Shown piece after piece: positions 7,841 to 17,233 of a DNA stretch of 64,000 nucleotides. A program made the position numbers and the translations under genes. Position 1 is the first letter of the stretch. Each line of letters opens with the position of its first letter. The notes beneath the pieces were generated by a model. The model saw only the letters and a program-made list of their open reading frames with translations. It was not told the origin of the DNA and did no database searches. Where the stretch lies: NCBI RefSeq assembly GCF_000682735.1, contig NZ_AWFD01000001.1:582568-646567 (forward strand), given 5' to 3'. This DNA is from Hyphomonas sp. CY54-11-8. GTDB lineage: Bacteria; Pseudomonadota; Alphaproteobacteria; Caulobacterales; Hyphomonadaceae.

Positions 7841-7865
7841 AAAAAACCCTGCCGAAGCAGGGTTT
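7841..7865 (-). terminator. terminator of tRNA-Leu
   Basis: On the minus strand AAACCCTGC-TTCG-GCAGGGTTT then TTT: a 9-bp perfect stem with UUCG loop directly behind the tRNA-Leu CCA end. Confidence 0.85.
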
Positions 7866-7949
7866 GGTGCCCAGAAGAGGACTCGAACCTCCACGCCTTG
7901 CGGCACACGGACCTGAACCGTGCGCGTCTACCAATTCCGCCATCTGGGC
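7865..7949 (-). tRNA. tRNA-Leu (anticodon CAG)
   Basis: 85 nt including CCA, a class II tRNA with a variable arm. The acceptor starts GCCCAGA, the D-arm has AATTGGTAGACG, the anticodon arm is CACGG-TTCAGGT-CCGTG with anticodon CAG, the variable arm is TGCCGCAAGGCGT, and the T-arm has GGTTCGAGTCC. It decodes CUG, a main leucine codon in GC-rich genomes. It converges with tRNA-Val. Confidence 0.96.
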
Positions 7950-7969
7950 ACAGGATTGGAAGGCGCGGA

Positions 7970-7996
7970 TGTATAAGCCCGCGGCGCTGTCGTCAA
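7970..7996 (-). promoter_or_regulatory. promoter of tRNA-Leu
   Basis: Minus-strand TTGACG (7991-7996), a 15-base spacer, and TATACA (7970-7975) lie about 20 bases before the tRNA 5' end. The two hexamers are close to the sigma-70 consensus; the spacer is slightly short. Confidence 0.6.
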
Positions 7997-8274
7997 CGGG
8001 GAATCCCAGCCTTCATCAGCTTTGTTTCCGTCATGGGGCTTGTCGCGGGGCCGTTGCCCGCGGGGGCGGGGTAACCGCACGTCTTCGGCCTGACTCTATT
8101 ATATGGTGCAGGACCTTCCGGGGTGCGGCGCCGGGCGAAGGCGTGACCCGCATGGAAAGCGGCGCAATGGCTGTCATATTTATGGGCGAAGCAGCTTTTC
8201 GGTCAAGAATCCGCCATGTGGAGGTTGGGTCCGGGGCCGGAGCGGCCTAAATGAGACTCAACAGGAAAGAACCG
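7997..8274. other. intergenic stretch upstream of otsA
   Basis: 278 bases between the tRNA-Leu promoter and otsA. It should hold the promoter of the trehalose operon. No hexamer pair stands out, and I see no credible small gene; a short open frame across it lacks any family signal. Confidence 0.4.
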
Positions 8275-9696
8275 ATGACAAGCGCCAACGCAGACACATC
8301 GGCCAAGCCTTCCGGGCGTCTGGTCGCCATATCCAACCGCACGGCTGCGGGCAGCGAGAGCAAGGCAGGCGGGCTCGCCGTAGCCCTCTGGGAAACTCTG
8401 GTTGAGACCAAGGGGCTGTGGATCGGCTGGTCGGGCCGGGTGCTGGATTTTGAAACCGCGCGGGTCAACTATGTCGAGGAGGAGGGGGTCCAGTTCGCGC
8501 TGAGCGACCTCTCACGCCGGCAGTATGACGGGTTCTATCTGGCCTATGCGAACTCGGTGTTGTGGCCGGTCATGCACAACCGGATCGACCTGGCGGTGTT
8601 CGAAGCAGACACGTATCGCAGCTACCGGTCCGTCAATGAGAAGTTTGCCCGGATCACGGTTCAGGAAGCCCGGCCGGAAGATTTCGTCTGGGTACATGAT
8701 TATCATTTCTTCCTGCTCGGCCGGATGATGCGCCAGCGCGGCTGGCAGGGGCGCCTTGGCTGGTTCCTTCACATTCCATTCCCCGCGCCGGAGGCCTTCC
8801 GGGCCATCCCGCAGCACAGGGAACTGGGCGAGGCCATGTGCGCCTATGATGTGGTGGGTGTGCAGACCGGCAAGGACTTCTACAATCTGGCACGTTATCT
8901 CGAAGAGGAGTTCGGTGCAGAGGAATTGCCCGATGGCCGTTTCCAGGTCGGCGAACGAACCGTCCGCCTGCTGCATTGTCCGATCGGGATTGATGTCGAT
9001 GCCTTTGTCGAAGCGTCGACATGCGAAGACGCGCAGCTCGCTGCGTCAAAGCTCGACAGGTTCCTGGGCAACCGGCAGCTGGTGCTCGGCGTTGACCGGA
9101 TGGATTATTCCAAGGGCCTGATCCAGCGCTTCGAAGGCATGGCGGAACTGTTTGACCGGCATCCGGATGTACACGGGCATATTTCCTTCACCCAGATTGC
9201 GCCACCTTCGCGCTCGGTTGTCGAAGGTTACCAGCAATTGCGCCAGCAGCTGGATGAATTGTCCGGCCGGATCAATGGCGATTATGGCGACCTCGACTGG
9301 ATTCCCATTCGCTATCTCGCGCGGGGCTATGACCGCGATGAGATCGCAGGGCTTTATCGGGCGGCGAAAGTGTGCCTCGTCACGCCGCTGCAGGACGGCA
9401 TGAACCTGGTAGCCAAGGAATTCATCGCGGCGCAGGACCCAGAGGATCCCGGTGTGCTGGTCCTGTCCCAGTTTGCCGGCGCGGCCGAGCAGATGGGGGA
9501 AGCCCTGATCGTCAATCCCTACGATTCCGGCGCGATTGCTGAAGCCGTCTACAAGGCCATCCATATGCCGCTGGAGGAGCGTCAGGCCCGCTGGCGGACC
9601 CTGATGGATGGCATCCAGGCGCAGGATCTGATCTGGTGGCGGGAGCGGTTCCTGAACGCTGTTCCGGCCGATGCTGAGGTGCCGGTACTTTCATGA
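8275..9696 (+). CDS. otsA: alpha,alpha-trehalose-phosphate synthase (UDP-forming)
   Basis: 473 residues, GT20 glycosyltransferase. It joins UDP-glucose and glucose-6-phosphate to trehalose-6-phosphate. The ATG at 8275 has AGGAAAG upstream; an ATG 24 bases earlier is weaker. Motifs are LVAISNRT at the N-terminus, [11 protein letters not shown] (glycine loop), [40 protein letters not shown] for sugar-nucleotide binding, and [19 protein letters not shown] near the C-terminus. It overlaps otsB by 4 bases (ATGA). Trehalose normally protects against osmotic stress and drying. Confidence 0.95.
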   Translation: MTSANADTSAKPSGRLVAISNRTAAGSESKAGGLAVALWETLVETKGLWIGWSGRVLDFETARVNYVEEEGVQFALSDLSRRQYDGFYLAYANSVLWPVMHNRIDLAVFEADTYRSYRSVNEKFARITVQEARPEDFVWVHDYHFFLLGRMMRQRGWQGRLGWFLHIPFPAPEAFRAIPQHRELGEAMCAYDVVGVQTGKDFYNLARYLEEEFGAEELPDGRFQVGERTVRLLHCPIGIDVDAFVEASTCEDAQLAASKLDRFLGNRQLVLGVDRMDYSKGLIQRFEGMAELFDRHPDVHGHISFTQIAPPSRSVVEGYQQLRQQLDELSGRINGDYGDLDWIPIRYLARGYDRDEIAGLYRAAKVCLVTPLQDGMNLVAKEFIAAQDPEDPGVLVLSQFAGAAEQMGEALIVNPYDSGAIAEAVYKAIHMPLEERQARWRTLMDGIQAQDLIWWRERFLNAVPADAEVPVLS

Positions 9697-10424
9697 CAGA
9701 ACAGATCATCGCGCCGCCGCCGCTGACCGCGGGCGATGCGCTATTTCTAGATTTTGACGGAACGCTGGCCGGGCTACAGGACGATCCCGATACGGTGTTT
9801 CTGGCGGCCGGCATGGATAACGTCCTGGAGGCGATTGGCCGCCGGCTGGAAGGGGCGTTGGCGATCTTGTCCGGCCGTGATGCAGGTGATCTCGCGCGCC
9901 GGGTGCCGGGCGGGCTGTGGCGGATCGGCAATCATGGCCTGATCCCGCTGGCGCCGAATGCAGACCCGCCGGAAGACCGCGCTGCAGCGCCGGATGCGGT
10001 GCGCGGCGTGATCGAAAAGATCAGCGCGATGTTTCATGGCACACGTGTCGAGACCAAAGGCCCGGTGCTGGCCCTGCATTACCGGCAGGCGCCGGGAGCG
10101 GTGGACGACCTTGGCAATGCGCTGGCCGAGGCCGGCCTGTCAGGCGCGGGATACCGGATCCAGCATGGCAAGTTCGTCTTCGAGGCAAAGCCTGAAGATG
10201 CCAACAAGGGCCGCGCTCTGGCCCGAATGATGCAGGAAGTGCCCTTTTCCGGGCGGCGCCCGGTCATGATTGGTGACGACACGACCGACGAAGATGCTTT
10301 CCGGGCTGCGAACAGCCTGGGCGGGTTGACGGTCAAGGTCGGCGCGGGCGACACCCTCGCCCGGTACCGGCTGAAAGATGTCGATGCCGTGCATGCGTAT
10401 CTGAAGGAGCTGGCTGGGACATGA
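9693..10424 (+). CDS. otsB: trehalose-6-phosphate phosphatase
   Basis: 243 residues, HAD fold with a C2B cap. HAD motif I is LFLDFDGTLA (DFDGT, nucleophile Asp), motif II lies in LAILSGRD, the cap region has GNHGLIPL, and motif III is VMIGDDTTDEDAF. It removes phosphate from trehalose-6-phosphate to free trehalose. The start codon overlaps the otsA stop and its own stop overlaps the GH15 start, so the three genes are translated together. Confidence 0.94.
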   Translation: MTEQIIAPPPLTAGDALFLDFDGTLAGLQDDPDTVFLAAGMDNVLEAIGRRLEGALAILSGRDAGDLARRVPGGLWRIGNHGLIPLAPNADPPEDRAAAPDAVRGVIEKISAMFHGTRVETKGPVLALHYRQAPGAVDDLGNALAEAGLSGAGYRIQHGKFVFEAKPEDANKGRALARMMQEVPFSGRRPVMIGDDTTDEDAFRAANSLGGLTVKVGAGDTLARYRLKDVDAVHAYLKELAGT

Positions 10425-12190
10425 GCGGACTGGACCTTGGCATTGTGGGCAATGGCACGATTGCCGCCCTGATCAATTCACGTGGCGATTATCAATGGTC
10501 CTGCCTGCCGCGGTTCGATGGCCAGCCGGTGTTCAACCAGCTTCTGGGCGGCGGCGGTGCCTTTTCCGTCTGGATGGAAGACCTCGTCTCGCGCACCCAG
10601 GCCTACGACCACAACAGCGCCATCCTGCGGACGCGCCTCGAATCCCGTGATGGCGCCATCGTGGAAATCGTCGATTTTGCCCCGCGATTCGAGAATCAGG
10701 GGCGGATGTTCCGTCCGGCGGCGCTGGTGCGCCGGTTCCGGGTTCTGGCGGGCACGCCGCGGATGCGGATCACGCTGACCCCGGAAACCGACTGGGGCGG
10801 GCGCAAGCTGAAGCCGGTCAGGGGCGTCAACCATGTCCGCTTCGTGGATGAGGAACTTGCCTTCCGCGTCACCACGGATGCGCCGGTCTCCTATATCCTG
10901 TCGGGGACCAGCTTCATTCTGGACCGGGAGGCCGCTTTCATTCTGGGAGCGGACGAATCCCTGTCCGATCATCCGGAGGTCATTGCGCGCGACTGGGAAG
11001 AGAGGACCCGCCTCTACTGGAAGCGTTGGGCCCGTAGCCTGGCAGTGCCGTTCGAATGGCAGCAGGCCGTGATCCGTGCCGCAATTACGCTGAAGCTCTG
11101 CGTCTACGAGGAAACCGGCGGCATCGTCGCGGCCCTCACGACCTCCGTCCCGGAACATGAAGGCTCGGAGCGGAACTGGGACTACCGCTATTGCTGGATC
11201 CGGGACGCGTATTTCACGGTCACCGCGCTGAACCGGCTGTCCGGCATGGGGACGCTGGAGCACTATATGCGCTGGGTACGGAACATCGTGGCTCAGTCGA
11301 AAGGCGGCCATATCCAGCCGGTTTACGGGATCGGGCTGGAAGCGGACCTGACAGAGGATTTTGCCAGGGAGCTTCCCGGCTATCGCGGCATGGGGCCAGT
11401 CCGTGTCGGCAACCAGGCGGCTGAGCACGTCCAGCATGATGTCTATGGTCAGGTTGTCCTGGGCGTTGCGCAGAGTTTCTTCGATACGCGCCTCATGAAA
11501 CGGCCCGGCCTGACGGAATTCGAGCAGCTGGAGCCGGTGGGCGAGCGCGCCTTCGCCGTGCATGACACGCCGGATGCCGGCATCTGGGAATTCCGTACGA
11601 TTGCCCATGTGCACACGTCTTCCGCGATCATGTGCTGGGCGGCCTGTGACCGGCTGGCGAAGATAGCCGCGCATCTGGGGCTGCCCGCGCGGGCGGATTA
11701 CTGGCGCGAGCGGGCCGACATCATTCACGGGACCATCCTGGAGAAGGCCTGGAATGAGGACATTGGTGCGTTCACCGCGGCCTTTGGCGGGGAAGACCTT
11801 GATGCGTCTGTCCTGCTGATGGCGGAGATCGGTTTCATCGCGGCAGACGACCCGCGCTATGTGTCTACCGTGCAGGTGATCAACCGGGACCTGCGCGAAG
11901 GCGACCATGTCTATCGCTACAAGGTGACCGACGATTTCGGGAAGCCGAAAACCGCCTTTACCGCCTGTACTTTCTGGTTGGTGGATGCCCTGCACCGGAT
12001 CGGCGAGACCGAGGAAGCGCGGCGCGTCTTCGAAGCGCTGCTGGCGGCCCGCAACCATCTGGGCCTCTTGTCAGAGGATGTCGATACCGACACCGGAGAG
12101 CTGTGGGGGAACTTCCCGCAGACCTATTGCATGGTCGGCATCATCAATTCGGCAGCCTTGCTTTCACGGCCCTGGAGCCAGGCGATGTAG
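10421..12190 (+). CDS. glycoside hydrolase family 15 (glucoamylase/trehalase-like)
   Basis: 589 residues. An N-terminal beta-sandwich domain (about 1-210, starting LDLGIVGNGTIAALINSRGD) precedes an (alpha/alpha)6 barrel. The barrel carries the GH15 signature NWDYRYCWIRDAYFTVTAL and the C-terminal TACTFWLVDALHR. No signal peptide is seen, so it acts in the cytosol. Bacterial GH15 proteins of this layout include trehalases as well as glucoamylases. Being the third gene of an overlapping otsA-otsB operon makes trehalose the likeliest substrate (inference), giving synthesis and breakdown in one transcript. Confidence 0.85.
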   Translation: MSGLDLGIVGNGTIAALINSRGDYQWSCLPRFDGQPVFNQLLGGGGAFSVWMEDLVSRTQAYDHNSAILRTRLESRDGAIVEIVDFAPRFENQGRMFRPAALVRRFRVLAGTPRMRITLTPETDWGGRKLKPVRGVNHVRFVDEELAFRVTTDAPVSYILSGTSFILDREAAFILGADESLSDHPEVIARDWEERTRLYWKRWARSLAVPFEWQQAVIRAAITLKLCVYEETGGIVAALTTSVPEHEGSERNWDYRYCWIRDAYFTVTALNRLSGMGTLEHYMRWVRNIVAQSKGGHIQPVYGIGLEADLTEDFARELPGYRGMGPVRVGNQAAEHVQHDVYGQVVLGVAQSFFDTRLMKRPGLTEFEQLEPVGERAFAVHDTPDAGIWEFRTIAHVHTSSAIMCWAACDRLAKIAAHLGLPARADYWRERADIIHGTILEKAWNEDIGAFTAAFGGEDLDASVLLMAEIGFIAADDPRYVSTVQVINRDLREGDHVYRYKVTDDFGKPKTAFTACTFWLVDALHRIGETEEARRVFEALLAARNHLGLLSEDVDTDTGELWGNFPQTYCMVGIINSAALLSRPWSQAM

Positions 12191-12316
12191 GCCGTCTGCC
12201 CAATTTTTGGGCAGCGCTGGTGCGGCTTTCTTCAATGCGGGGCGACCTCAGCAGGGCACAGCTATGCCTGATAGCACGCCTTGACCGGGCACAGCCTTGC
12301 GTGCGTTGTTGTGATT

Positions 12317-13750
12317 ATGGGAGAGGCACCTCAATTCTTTGATGAAATGGACGGGTTCGACGGAATCGTGCGCGAACCTTATTCGGCATATTCGGACTGG
12401 CTGCAGGAGATGAGCCGTCCGGCCCTTCTGAAGAAGTCCGCTGAAGCGCAGGCCTTCTTCCGGCGTACCGGCATCACGTTCAATGTCTATGGCGAAGCCG
12501 AAGCGGACGAGCGCCTGATCCCGTTTGACCTGATCCCGCGCATCATCGGAGCGGGGGAGTGGGCGAACCTGGTTCGCGGGATCGAGCAGCGGGTGAAGGC
12601 CATCAATGCCTTCCTGCACGACATCTATCACCGGCAGGAGATTATCCGCGCGGGCCGGGTGCCCGAACGCCTGATCCGTGAGAACGACGCCTTCCTGCCG
12701 CGCATGATCGGCATGGACCCGCCTGGCGGCATCTACACACACATTGTGGGTGTGGATCTGGTGCGGACCGGGCCGAACGAATTCTTCGTGCTGGAGGACA
12801 ATGCCCGCACGCCGAGCGGTGTTTCCTACATGCTGGAAAACCGCGAGACGATGCTGAAGATGTTCCCGGAACTCTTCTCGCACATCCGGGTGCAGCCGGT
12901 TCAGCAATACCCGACCATGTTGCGCCGGTCCCTGGAGCGGTGCGGGCCGCCTGCGGCAGATGGCAACCGGCCGACTGTGGCTGTGCTGACGCCGGGCATC
13001 CATAACTCGGCCTATTTCGAACACGCCTTCCTCGCAGACCAGATGGGGGTCGAGCTGGTGGAAGGGCACGACCTGCGGGTCACCGATGGGCGTATCGCGA
13101 TGCGGACGACCCGGGGGTATGAACCTGTGGACGTCATCTATCGCCGGATCGATGATGACTTCCTCGACCCATTGAATTTCCGCTCGGACTCCTTGCTGGG
13201 TGTCGCGGGCATCTTCGACATTTACCGTTCAGGCGGGATCACGATCGCCAATGCTCCGGGCACGGGCATCGCCGACGACAAGGCGATTTACTCCTACATG
13301 CCGGAGATCGTCGAATTCTACACGGGCCAGAAGCCGATCCTGCAGAACGTGCCGACCTGGCGATGTGCAGAAAAGGATGCGCTGGCTTACGTTCTGGACA
13401 ATCTGGAAGAACTGGTCGTGAAGGAAGTCCACGGGTCAGGCGGATATGGCATGCTGGTCGGTCCCGCAGCCAGCAAGGCGGAGCTCAGGGCCTTCCGCGC
13501 CAAGCTGACCGCGAAGCCGGAAAACTATATCGCCCAGCCGACGCTGGCCCTGTCAACCGTCCCTGTGCTGACAAAATCAGGTCTTGCCCCGCGTCACGTT
13601 GATCTGCGCCCATTCGTGCTCGTCTCCCCGGAAGGAGTGGAGGTGACGCCCGGCGGGCTGACGCGCGTGGCCATGAAGAAAGGCTCCCTGGTGGTGAACT
13701 CCAGCCAGGGGGGCGGAACCAAGGACACCTGGGTCCTGAAGGGGGATTAG
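12317..13750 (+). CDS. circularly permuted ATP-grasp type 2 protein (DUF404/DUF407)
   Basis: 477 residues from the ATG at 12317; other in-frame starts lie up to 36 bases upstream. Family signs are the N-terminal FFRRTGITFNVYGE, RVKAINAFLHDIYH, then GVDLVRTGPNEFFVLEDNAR, VDVIYRRIDDDFLDPL, the glycine-rich loop KEVHGSGGYGMLVGP and DLRPFVLV near the end. These proteins are predicted to form amide bonds on peptides using ATP. It heads a four-gene set with alpha-E, transglutaminase and Anbu, a known conserved context proposed to make and recycle a peptide tag. The actual substrate is unknown. Confidence 0.88.
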   Translation: MGEAPQFFDEMDGFDGIVREPYSAYSDWLQEMSRPALLKKSAEAQAFFRRTGITFNVYGEAEADERLIPFDLIPRIIGAGEWANLVRGIEQRVKAINAFLHDIYHRQEIIRAGRVPERLIRENDAFLPRMIGMDPPGGIYTHIVGVDLVRTGPNEFFVLEDNARTPSGVSYMLENRETMLKMFPELFSHIRVQPVQQYPTMLRRSLERCGPPAADGNRPTVAVLTPGIHNSAYFEHAFLADQMGVELVEGHDLRVTDGRIAMRTTRGYEPVDVIYRRIDDDFLDPLNFRSDSLLGVAGIFDIYRSGGITIANAPGTGIADDKAIYSYMPEIVEFYTGQKPILQNVPTWRCAEKDALAYVLDNLEELVVKEVHGSGGYGMLVGPAASKAELRAFRAKLTAKPENYIAQPTLALSTVPVLTKSGLAPRHVDLRPFVLVSPEGVEVTPGGLTRVAMKKGSLVVNSSQGGGTKDTWVLKGD

Positions 13751-13755
13751 AGGTG

Positions 13756-14697
13756 ATGCTGGGTCGCACAGCCGCTGGCCTCTTCTGGCTGGCCCGTTAT
13801 CTGGAGAGGGCGGAGAATACCTCGCGCCTGGCCGAGGCAGGGTTTCGCCTCGCGCTCACCCGGGCCGAGTCCGATACGGAAGAATGGCGGTCCGTCATTA
13901 CGACGGCTGGTTGCCAGCAGAGCTATCTGGAAAAGCACGAGACGATCCGGTCGGACAAGATTTTGGACTTCATCCTGCGCGACAAGGAAAATCCCAACAG
14001 CGTGTTGTGTGCCTTCCATACCGCGCGCGAGAATGCGCGGATGACACGGACAGCGCTGACGCGGGAAGTGTGGGAAGCGATCAATGATGCCTGGATGAGC
14101 GTACGCGATGCCCTGCGCCGTCCGATCCCGGAACGCGACTTGCCGGAAATCCTGTCACTGGTGCGCCGGCAGGGGGCACAGGTCCGCGGCGCGATCACCG
14201 GCACGATGCTGCGCAATGATATCTACAATTTCATCCAGATCGGCACATTGGTGGAGCGGGCTGACAACACGTCCCGTATTCTGGATACGAAGTATTATGT
14301 GCTGTTGCCGTCCAGCGCATCGATCGGGTCCTCGCTCGACAATGTGCAGTGGGAAATGATCCTCCGCTCAGCCTCCGCAGAGCGCAGCTTCTACTGGCTG
14401 CATGGTGGAACCGTCAGCCCGCCAGCCATCGCAGATTTTCTGATCTTTGATGCGCGTCTGCCGCGGTCTCTGGCATTCTGCTATGATATGATCACGGAAT
14501 ATCTCGGCAGGCTTGCCGAGGAGTATGGCGAAAGCACGCCGGCACATGAGTTGGCGATTCGGCAGGAAAACCGGCTGACAGCCTTGAACATTGCGCGGGT
14601 CTTTGAGGAGGGGCTCCACGAATTCCTTACCAGCTTCATGGCGCAGAATGCGGCGTTCTCCGCCCAGATCGAAACCGATTACAGGTTCAATGAATAG
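13756..14697 (+). CDS. alpha-E domain-containing protein (DUF403)
   Basis: 313 residues, predicted all-helical. The start could be the ATG at 13756 or the GTG just before it. The N-terminus MLGRTAAGLFWLARYLERAE is the family hallmark, and WEAINDAW and FIQIGTLVERADNTSRILD follow. It begins a few bases after the ATP-grasp gene, and the family nearly always accompanies that protein. The role is thought to be helping peptide synthesis, but no activity has been proved to my knowledge. Confidence 0.87.
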   Translation: MLGRTAAGLFWLARYLERAENTSRLAEAGFRLALTRAESDTEEWRSVITTAGCQQSYLEKHETIRSDKILDFILRDKENPNSVLCAFHTARENARMTRTALTREVWEAINDAWMSVRDALRRPIPERDLPEILSLVRRQGAQVRGAITGTMLRNDIYNFIQIGTLVERADNTSRILDTKYYVLLPSSASIGSSLDNVQWEMILRSASAERSFYWLHGGTVSPPAIADFLIFDARLPRSLAFCYDMITEYLGRLAEEYGESTPAHELAIRQENRLTALNIARVFEEGLHEFLTSFMAQNAAFSAQIETDYRFNE

Positions 14698-14700
14698 GCC

Positions 14701-15504
14701 ATGAGACTCCGCATCGATCATACTACCGTCTACAATTACGAGACAGCGTCGAGCTACGCGCTGCAGCAGGTGCGCAAACGTCCTCATGATACGGATGCGC
14801 AGACGGTCATTTCCTGGGATCTCGTCCTGGAAGGGGCCAAGAGCGAGGCGAGATATATGGACCATCATGGCAACCATGTCGAACTCGTCTCCATGGAACC
14901 GGGAGCAAAGCGCGTCTCGATCTCCTGCCAGGGTGAAGTGGAAACACGGGACACGGCGGGCATACTGACTAGCAACCGGATGGTGCCGCCCCTCTGGCTC
15001 TATCGCCGGTTCACCCCGTTGACAAAGGTGGGGAAGGGCGTGCGTGGACTCGTTGCCGAACTTGGCAAGGATCCGGAACTCAATCTCGAAACCCTACATG
15101 CCCTGATGAACCTGATCGCAGACTCGGTCGTCTATGACATTGAACCGACAGGGCCGAACACTTCAGCCGAGGAAGCCCTCGAACTTGGTCATGGCGTTTG
15201 CCAGGACCATGCGCACATTTTTGCGGCAGCTGCGCGGCTGATGGGTTTCCCGGCCCGGTATGTCGGCGGATACATGATGATGCTGGACCGAGTGGATCAG
15301 GAAGCAGGCCATGCCTGGGCGGAAGCCTGGGTCGAGGGGCTCGGCTGGGTCGGATTTGATGCAGCCAACAGGGTTTGTCCCGACGAACGGTACATTCAGG
15401 TTGCAACCGGCCTCGACTACCGCGAAGCTGGCCCACTGACAGGGGTGATGTATGGCGGCGAGCAGGAGGTGCTGTCCGTCAATGTCCAGGTCCAACAACA
15501 ATAA
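14701..15504 (+). CDS. transglutaminase-like cysteine peptidase
   Basis: 267 residues. An N-terminal beta domain (MRLRIDHTTVYNYE) is followed by the transglutaminase core. The catalytic triad is visible as Cys in GVCQDHAHIF, His in GHAWAEAW, and Asp in WVGFDAANR. No signal peptide, so cytosolic. It starts 3 bases after the alpha-E stop. In this neighbourhood such proteins are thought to hydrolyse or transfer the amide bonds made by the ATP-grasp partner. Confidence 0.9.
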   Translation: MRLRIDHTTVYNYETASSYALQQVRKRPHDTDAQTVISWDLVLEGAKSEARYMDHHGNHVELVSMEPGAKRVSISCQGEVETRDTAGILTSNRMVPPLWLYRRFTPLTKVGKGVRGLVAELGKDPELNLETLHALMNLIADSVVYDIEPTGPNTSAEEALELGHGVCQDHAHIFAAAARLMGFPARYVGGYMMMLDRVDQEAGHAWAEAWVEGLGWVGFDAANRVCPDERYIQVATGLDYREAGPLTGVMYGGEQEVLSVNVQVQQQ

Positions 15505-15525
15505 ACGGGTCCGAAGAGGTTCGAA

Positions 15526-16263
15526 GTGACATATTGCGTGGCGATGCGGCTCAACGCGGGGCTCATCTTCATGTCAGACACGCGCACGAATGCGGGTGTC
15601 GACAACATTTCCAGGTTCCGGAAGATGTTCACCTGGGAGGAGCCGGGCGAGCGGGTGATTACCGTTCTGACAGCCGGGAACCTTGCGACATCCCAGGCTG
15701 TGATCAGTCTTCTCGACGAGCGGACCAAGGCGCCGCATGAACGCCGGCCCAGCCTGCTGGAAGCGCCGACCATGTTCCAGGTCGCCAACATCATCGGTGA
15801 CACGCTCAAGGAAGTGATCAAGACCCAGAAGATGACCGGCCCGGAATCGGAGGCCGACTATGGCGCAACGATGATCGTGGGCGGGCAGATCACCGGCATC
15901 GAGCCGCGCCTGTTCATGATCTATCCGGAAGGCAATTTTATCGAGGCGAGCGAGGAGACACCCTTCTTCCAGATTGGTGAAACCAAATATGGCCGGCCAA
16001 TCCTGCTGCGCGCCTATGACGCCGGCATGAGTTTCGAGGAAGCGATCAAGCTTCTGTACGTCTCCTTCGACTCGACCCTGAAGGCGAACCTGTCGGTCGG
16101 TATGCCGCTTGACCTTCAGGTCGTGGAGCAGGGCGCCCTGAAGGTGACGCATCGCCGCCGTATCGAAGAGGATGATCCTTACTTCCAGACCGTTTCGAAC
16201 AGCTGGGGAGACGCGCTGAAGCTGGCCTTCAAGTCTTTGCCGGATTTCTCGTTTACAGACTGA
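15526..16263 (+). CDS. Anbu-type proteasome-like peptidase
   Basis: 245 residues, Ntn-hydrolase fold. Starting at the GTG gives MTYCVAMRL, so removing Met exposes Thr-1, the expected nucleophile. Asp-17 lies in FMSDTRTNAGVDN and a Lys follows at about 32. Anbu (ancestral beta subunit) proteins form open helical rings rather than the closed 20S barrel, and whether they are true proteases is disputed. This is the last gene of the ATP-grasp/alpha-E/transglutaminase operon. Its stop is 4 bases from the convergent stop of the RimK-like gene. Confidence 0.9.
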   Translation: MTYCVAMRLNAGLIFMSDTRTNAGVDNISRFRKMFTWEEPGERVITVLTAGNLATSQAVISLLDERTKAPHERRPSLLEAPTMFQVANIIGDTLKEVIKTQKMTGPESEADYGATMIVGGQITGIEPRLFMIYPEGNFIEASEETPFFQIGETKYGRPILLRAYDAGMSFEEAIKLLYVSFDSTLKANLSVGMPLDLQVVEQGALKVTHRRRIEEDDPYFQTVSNSWGDALKLAFKSLPDFSFTD

Positions 16264-16267
16264 CGGA

Positions 16268-17233
16268 TCAGACCAGCACGTGGTCCGGTACGTGCTCCCG
16301 GTAGAGCTTCTTGCCGAGCTCGACGCGCTGTTCTGCATTGAGCCCTTCGGTGTCGGCCTTCATGCAGGCCTCGATGAGCGGACGCACACCCATTCTGTTT
16401 GCCACCTGAATGGCGAGGCCGGGACGGGCGTTCAGCTCCAGGAGCATCGGGCCCTTTCCCTTGTCGAGCACAATGTCGGCACCGAGATAACCAAGGCCGG
16501 TCACGTCATAGGCTTTGGCGGCCATCAGCAGCATCTCATCCCAATGCGGCACTGAGATATTGCTGAGCGGGTTGGCCGTATCCGGATGGATGTCGGTCGT
16601 CTTGCCTTTTTGCATGCCATAGAGGGTCCGGCCGGTGACGAGGTCCAGGCCGACGCCGACTCCACCCTTGTGAAGGTTTGCCTTGCCGTCCGACTCCGCT
16701 GTCGGCAGCCGTACCATTGCGACAAAGGGAATGCCACGCAGCACGATGATGCGAATGTCCGGCACCCCACCGAAACTGATCGGGTCGAACACATCGTCGA
16801 ACTTCACCCGGTATTCGATCATGGCGATGTCGGGCTGGCCCGACAGGGAATACATGCCTGACAGGATATTGTTGACGTGGAATTTCAGGTCTTCGAGCAA
16901 TGCACGCTGGCCATTGGAGCGCCGCCAGCCACCGCGCATCGGCCCGAGGATCACCTGGATGCCATTGCCCTGCGACCCATTGGCCGGCTTGATGACGCAG
17001 CCGTCTGGATGATTGAGCAGGGTTTCGAGTTTGCGCATTTCCGCCGGGCTGCGGATGAGGCCGTAGAGTTCGGGCGTCTGGATGCCGGCGGCATTGGCCA
17101 GGCGCTTGGTTTCCGTCTTGTCGTCGACCAGGCGCATCAGGCGCCGCGGATTATAGTCGTTGATGAGACGGAGGTTCCGCTCATTGATGCCGAGCACGCC
17201 GGCCCGGCGAAGGCCAAGCCACGTCTTGATCAT
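16268..17233 (-). CDS. RimK-like ATP-grasp alpha-L-glutamate ligase-related protein
   Basis: 321 residues. ATP-grasp motifs are DGCVIKPANGSQGNGIQVI (ATP-binding lysine and glycine loop), then AMIEYRVKFDDVF, PDIRIIVLRGIPFVAMVRLP, and the metal-binding GYLGADIVLDKGKGPMLLELNARPGL. It starts WLGLRRAGVLGINERN, typical of the RimK-related subfamily that travels with an inactive-transglutaminase membrane protein and a retropepsin. It probably adds an amino acid such as glutamate to a peptide carboxylate; the target is unknown. Its start overlaps the stop of the 7TM gene by 4 bases. Confidence 0.87.
   Translation of the reverse strand: MIKTWLGLRRAGVLGINERNLRLINDYNPRRLMRLVDDKTETKRLANAAGIQTPELYGLIRSPAEMRKLETLLNHPDGCVIKPANGSQGNGIQVILGPMRGGWRRSNGQRALLEDLKFHVNNILSGMYSLSGQPDIAMIEYRVKFDDVFDPISFGGVPDIRIIVLRGIPFVAMVRLPTAESDGKANLHKGGVGVGLDLVTGRTLYGMQKGKTTDIHPDTANPLSNISVPHWDEMLLMAAKAYDVTGLGYLGADIVLDKGKGPMLLELNARPGLAIQVANRMGVRPLIEACMKADTEGLNAEQRVELGKKLYREHVPDHVLV

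Noticed and set aside
7864..8250. Small + strand gene over tRNA-Leu and the otsA upstream region
   Set aside because: It overlaps a certain tRNA and its promoter and has no family signal.
10478..12058. Long antisense open frame across the GH15 gene (526 codons)
   Set aside because: It is a mirror of codon bias in GC-rich DNA: no family motif, no ribosome site, and complete overlap with a well-supported gene. The same holds for the long antisense frames at 166-1380, 19565-21034 and 52926-54440.
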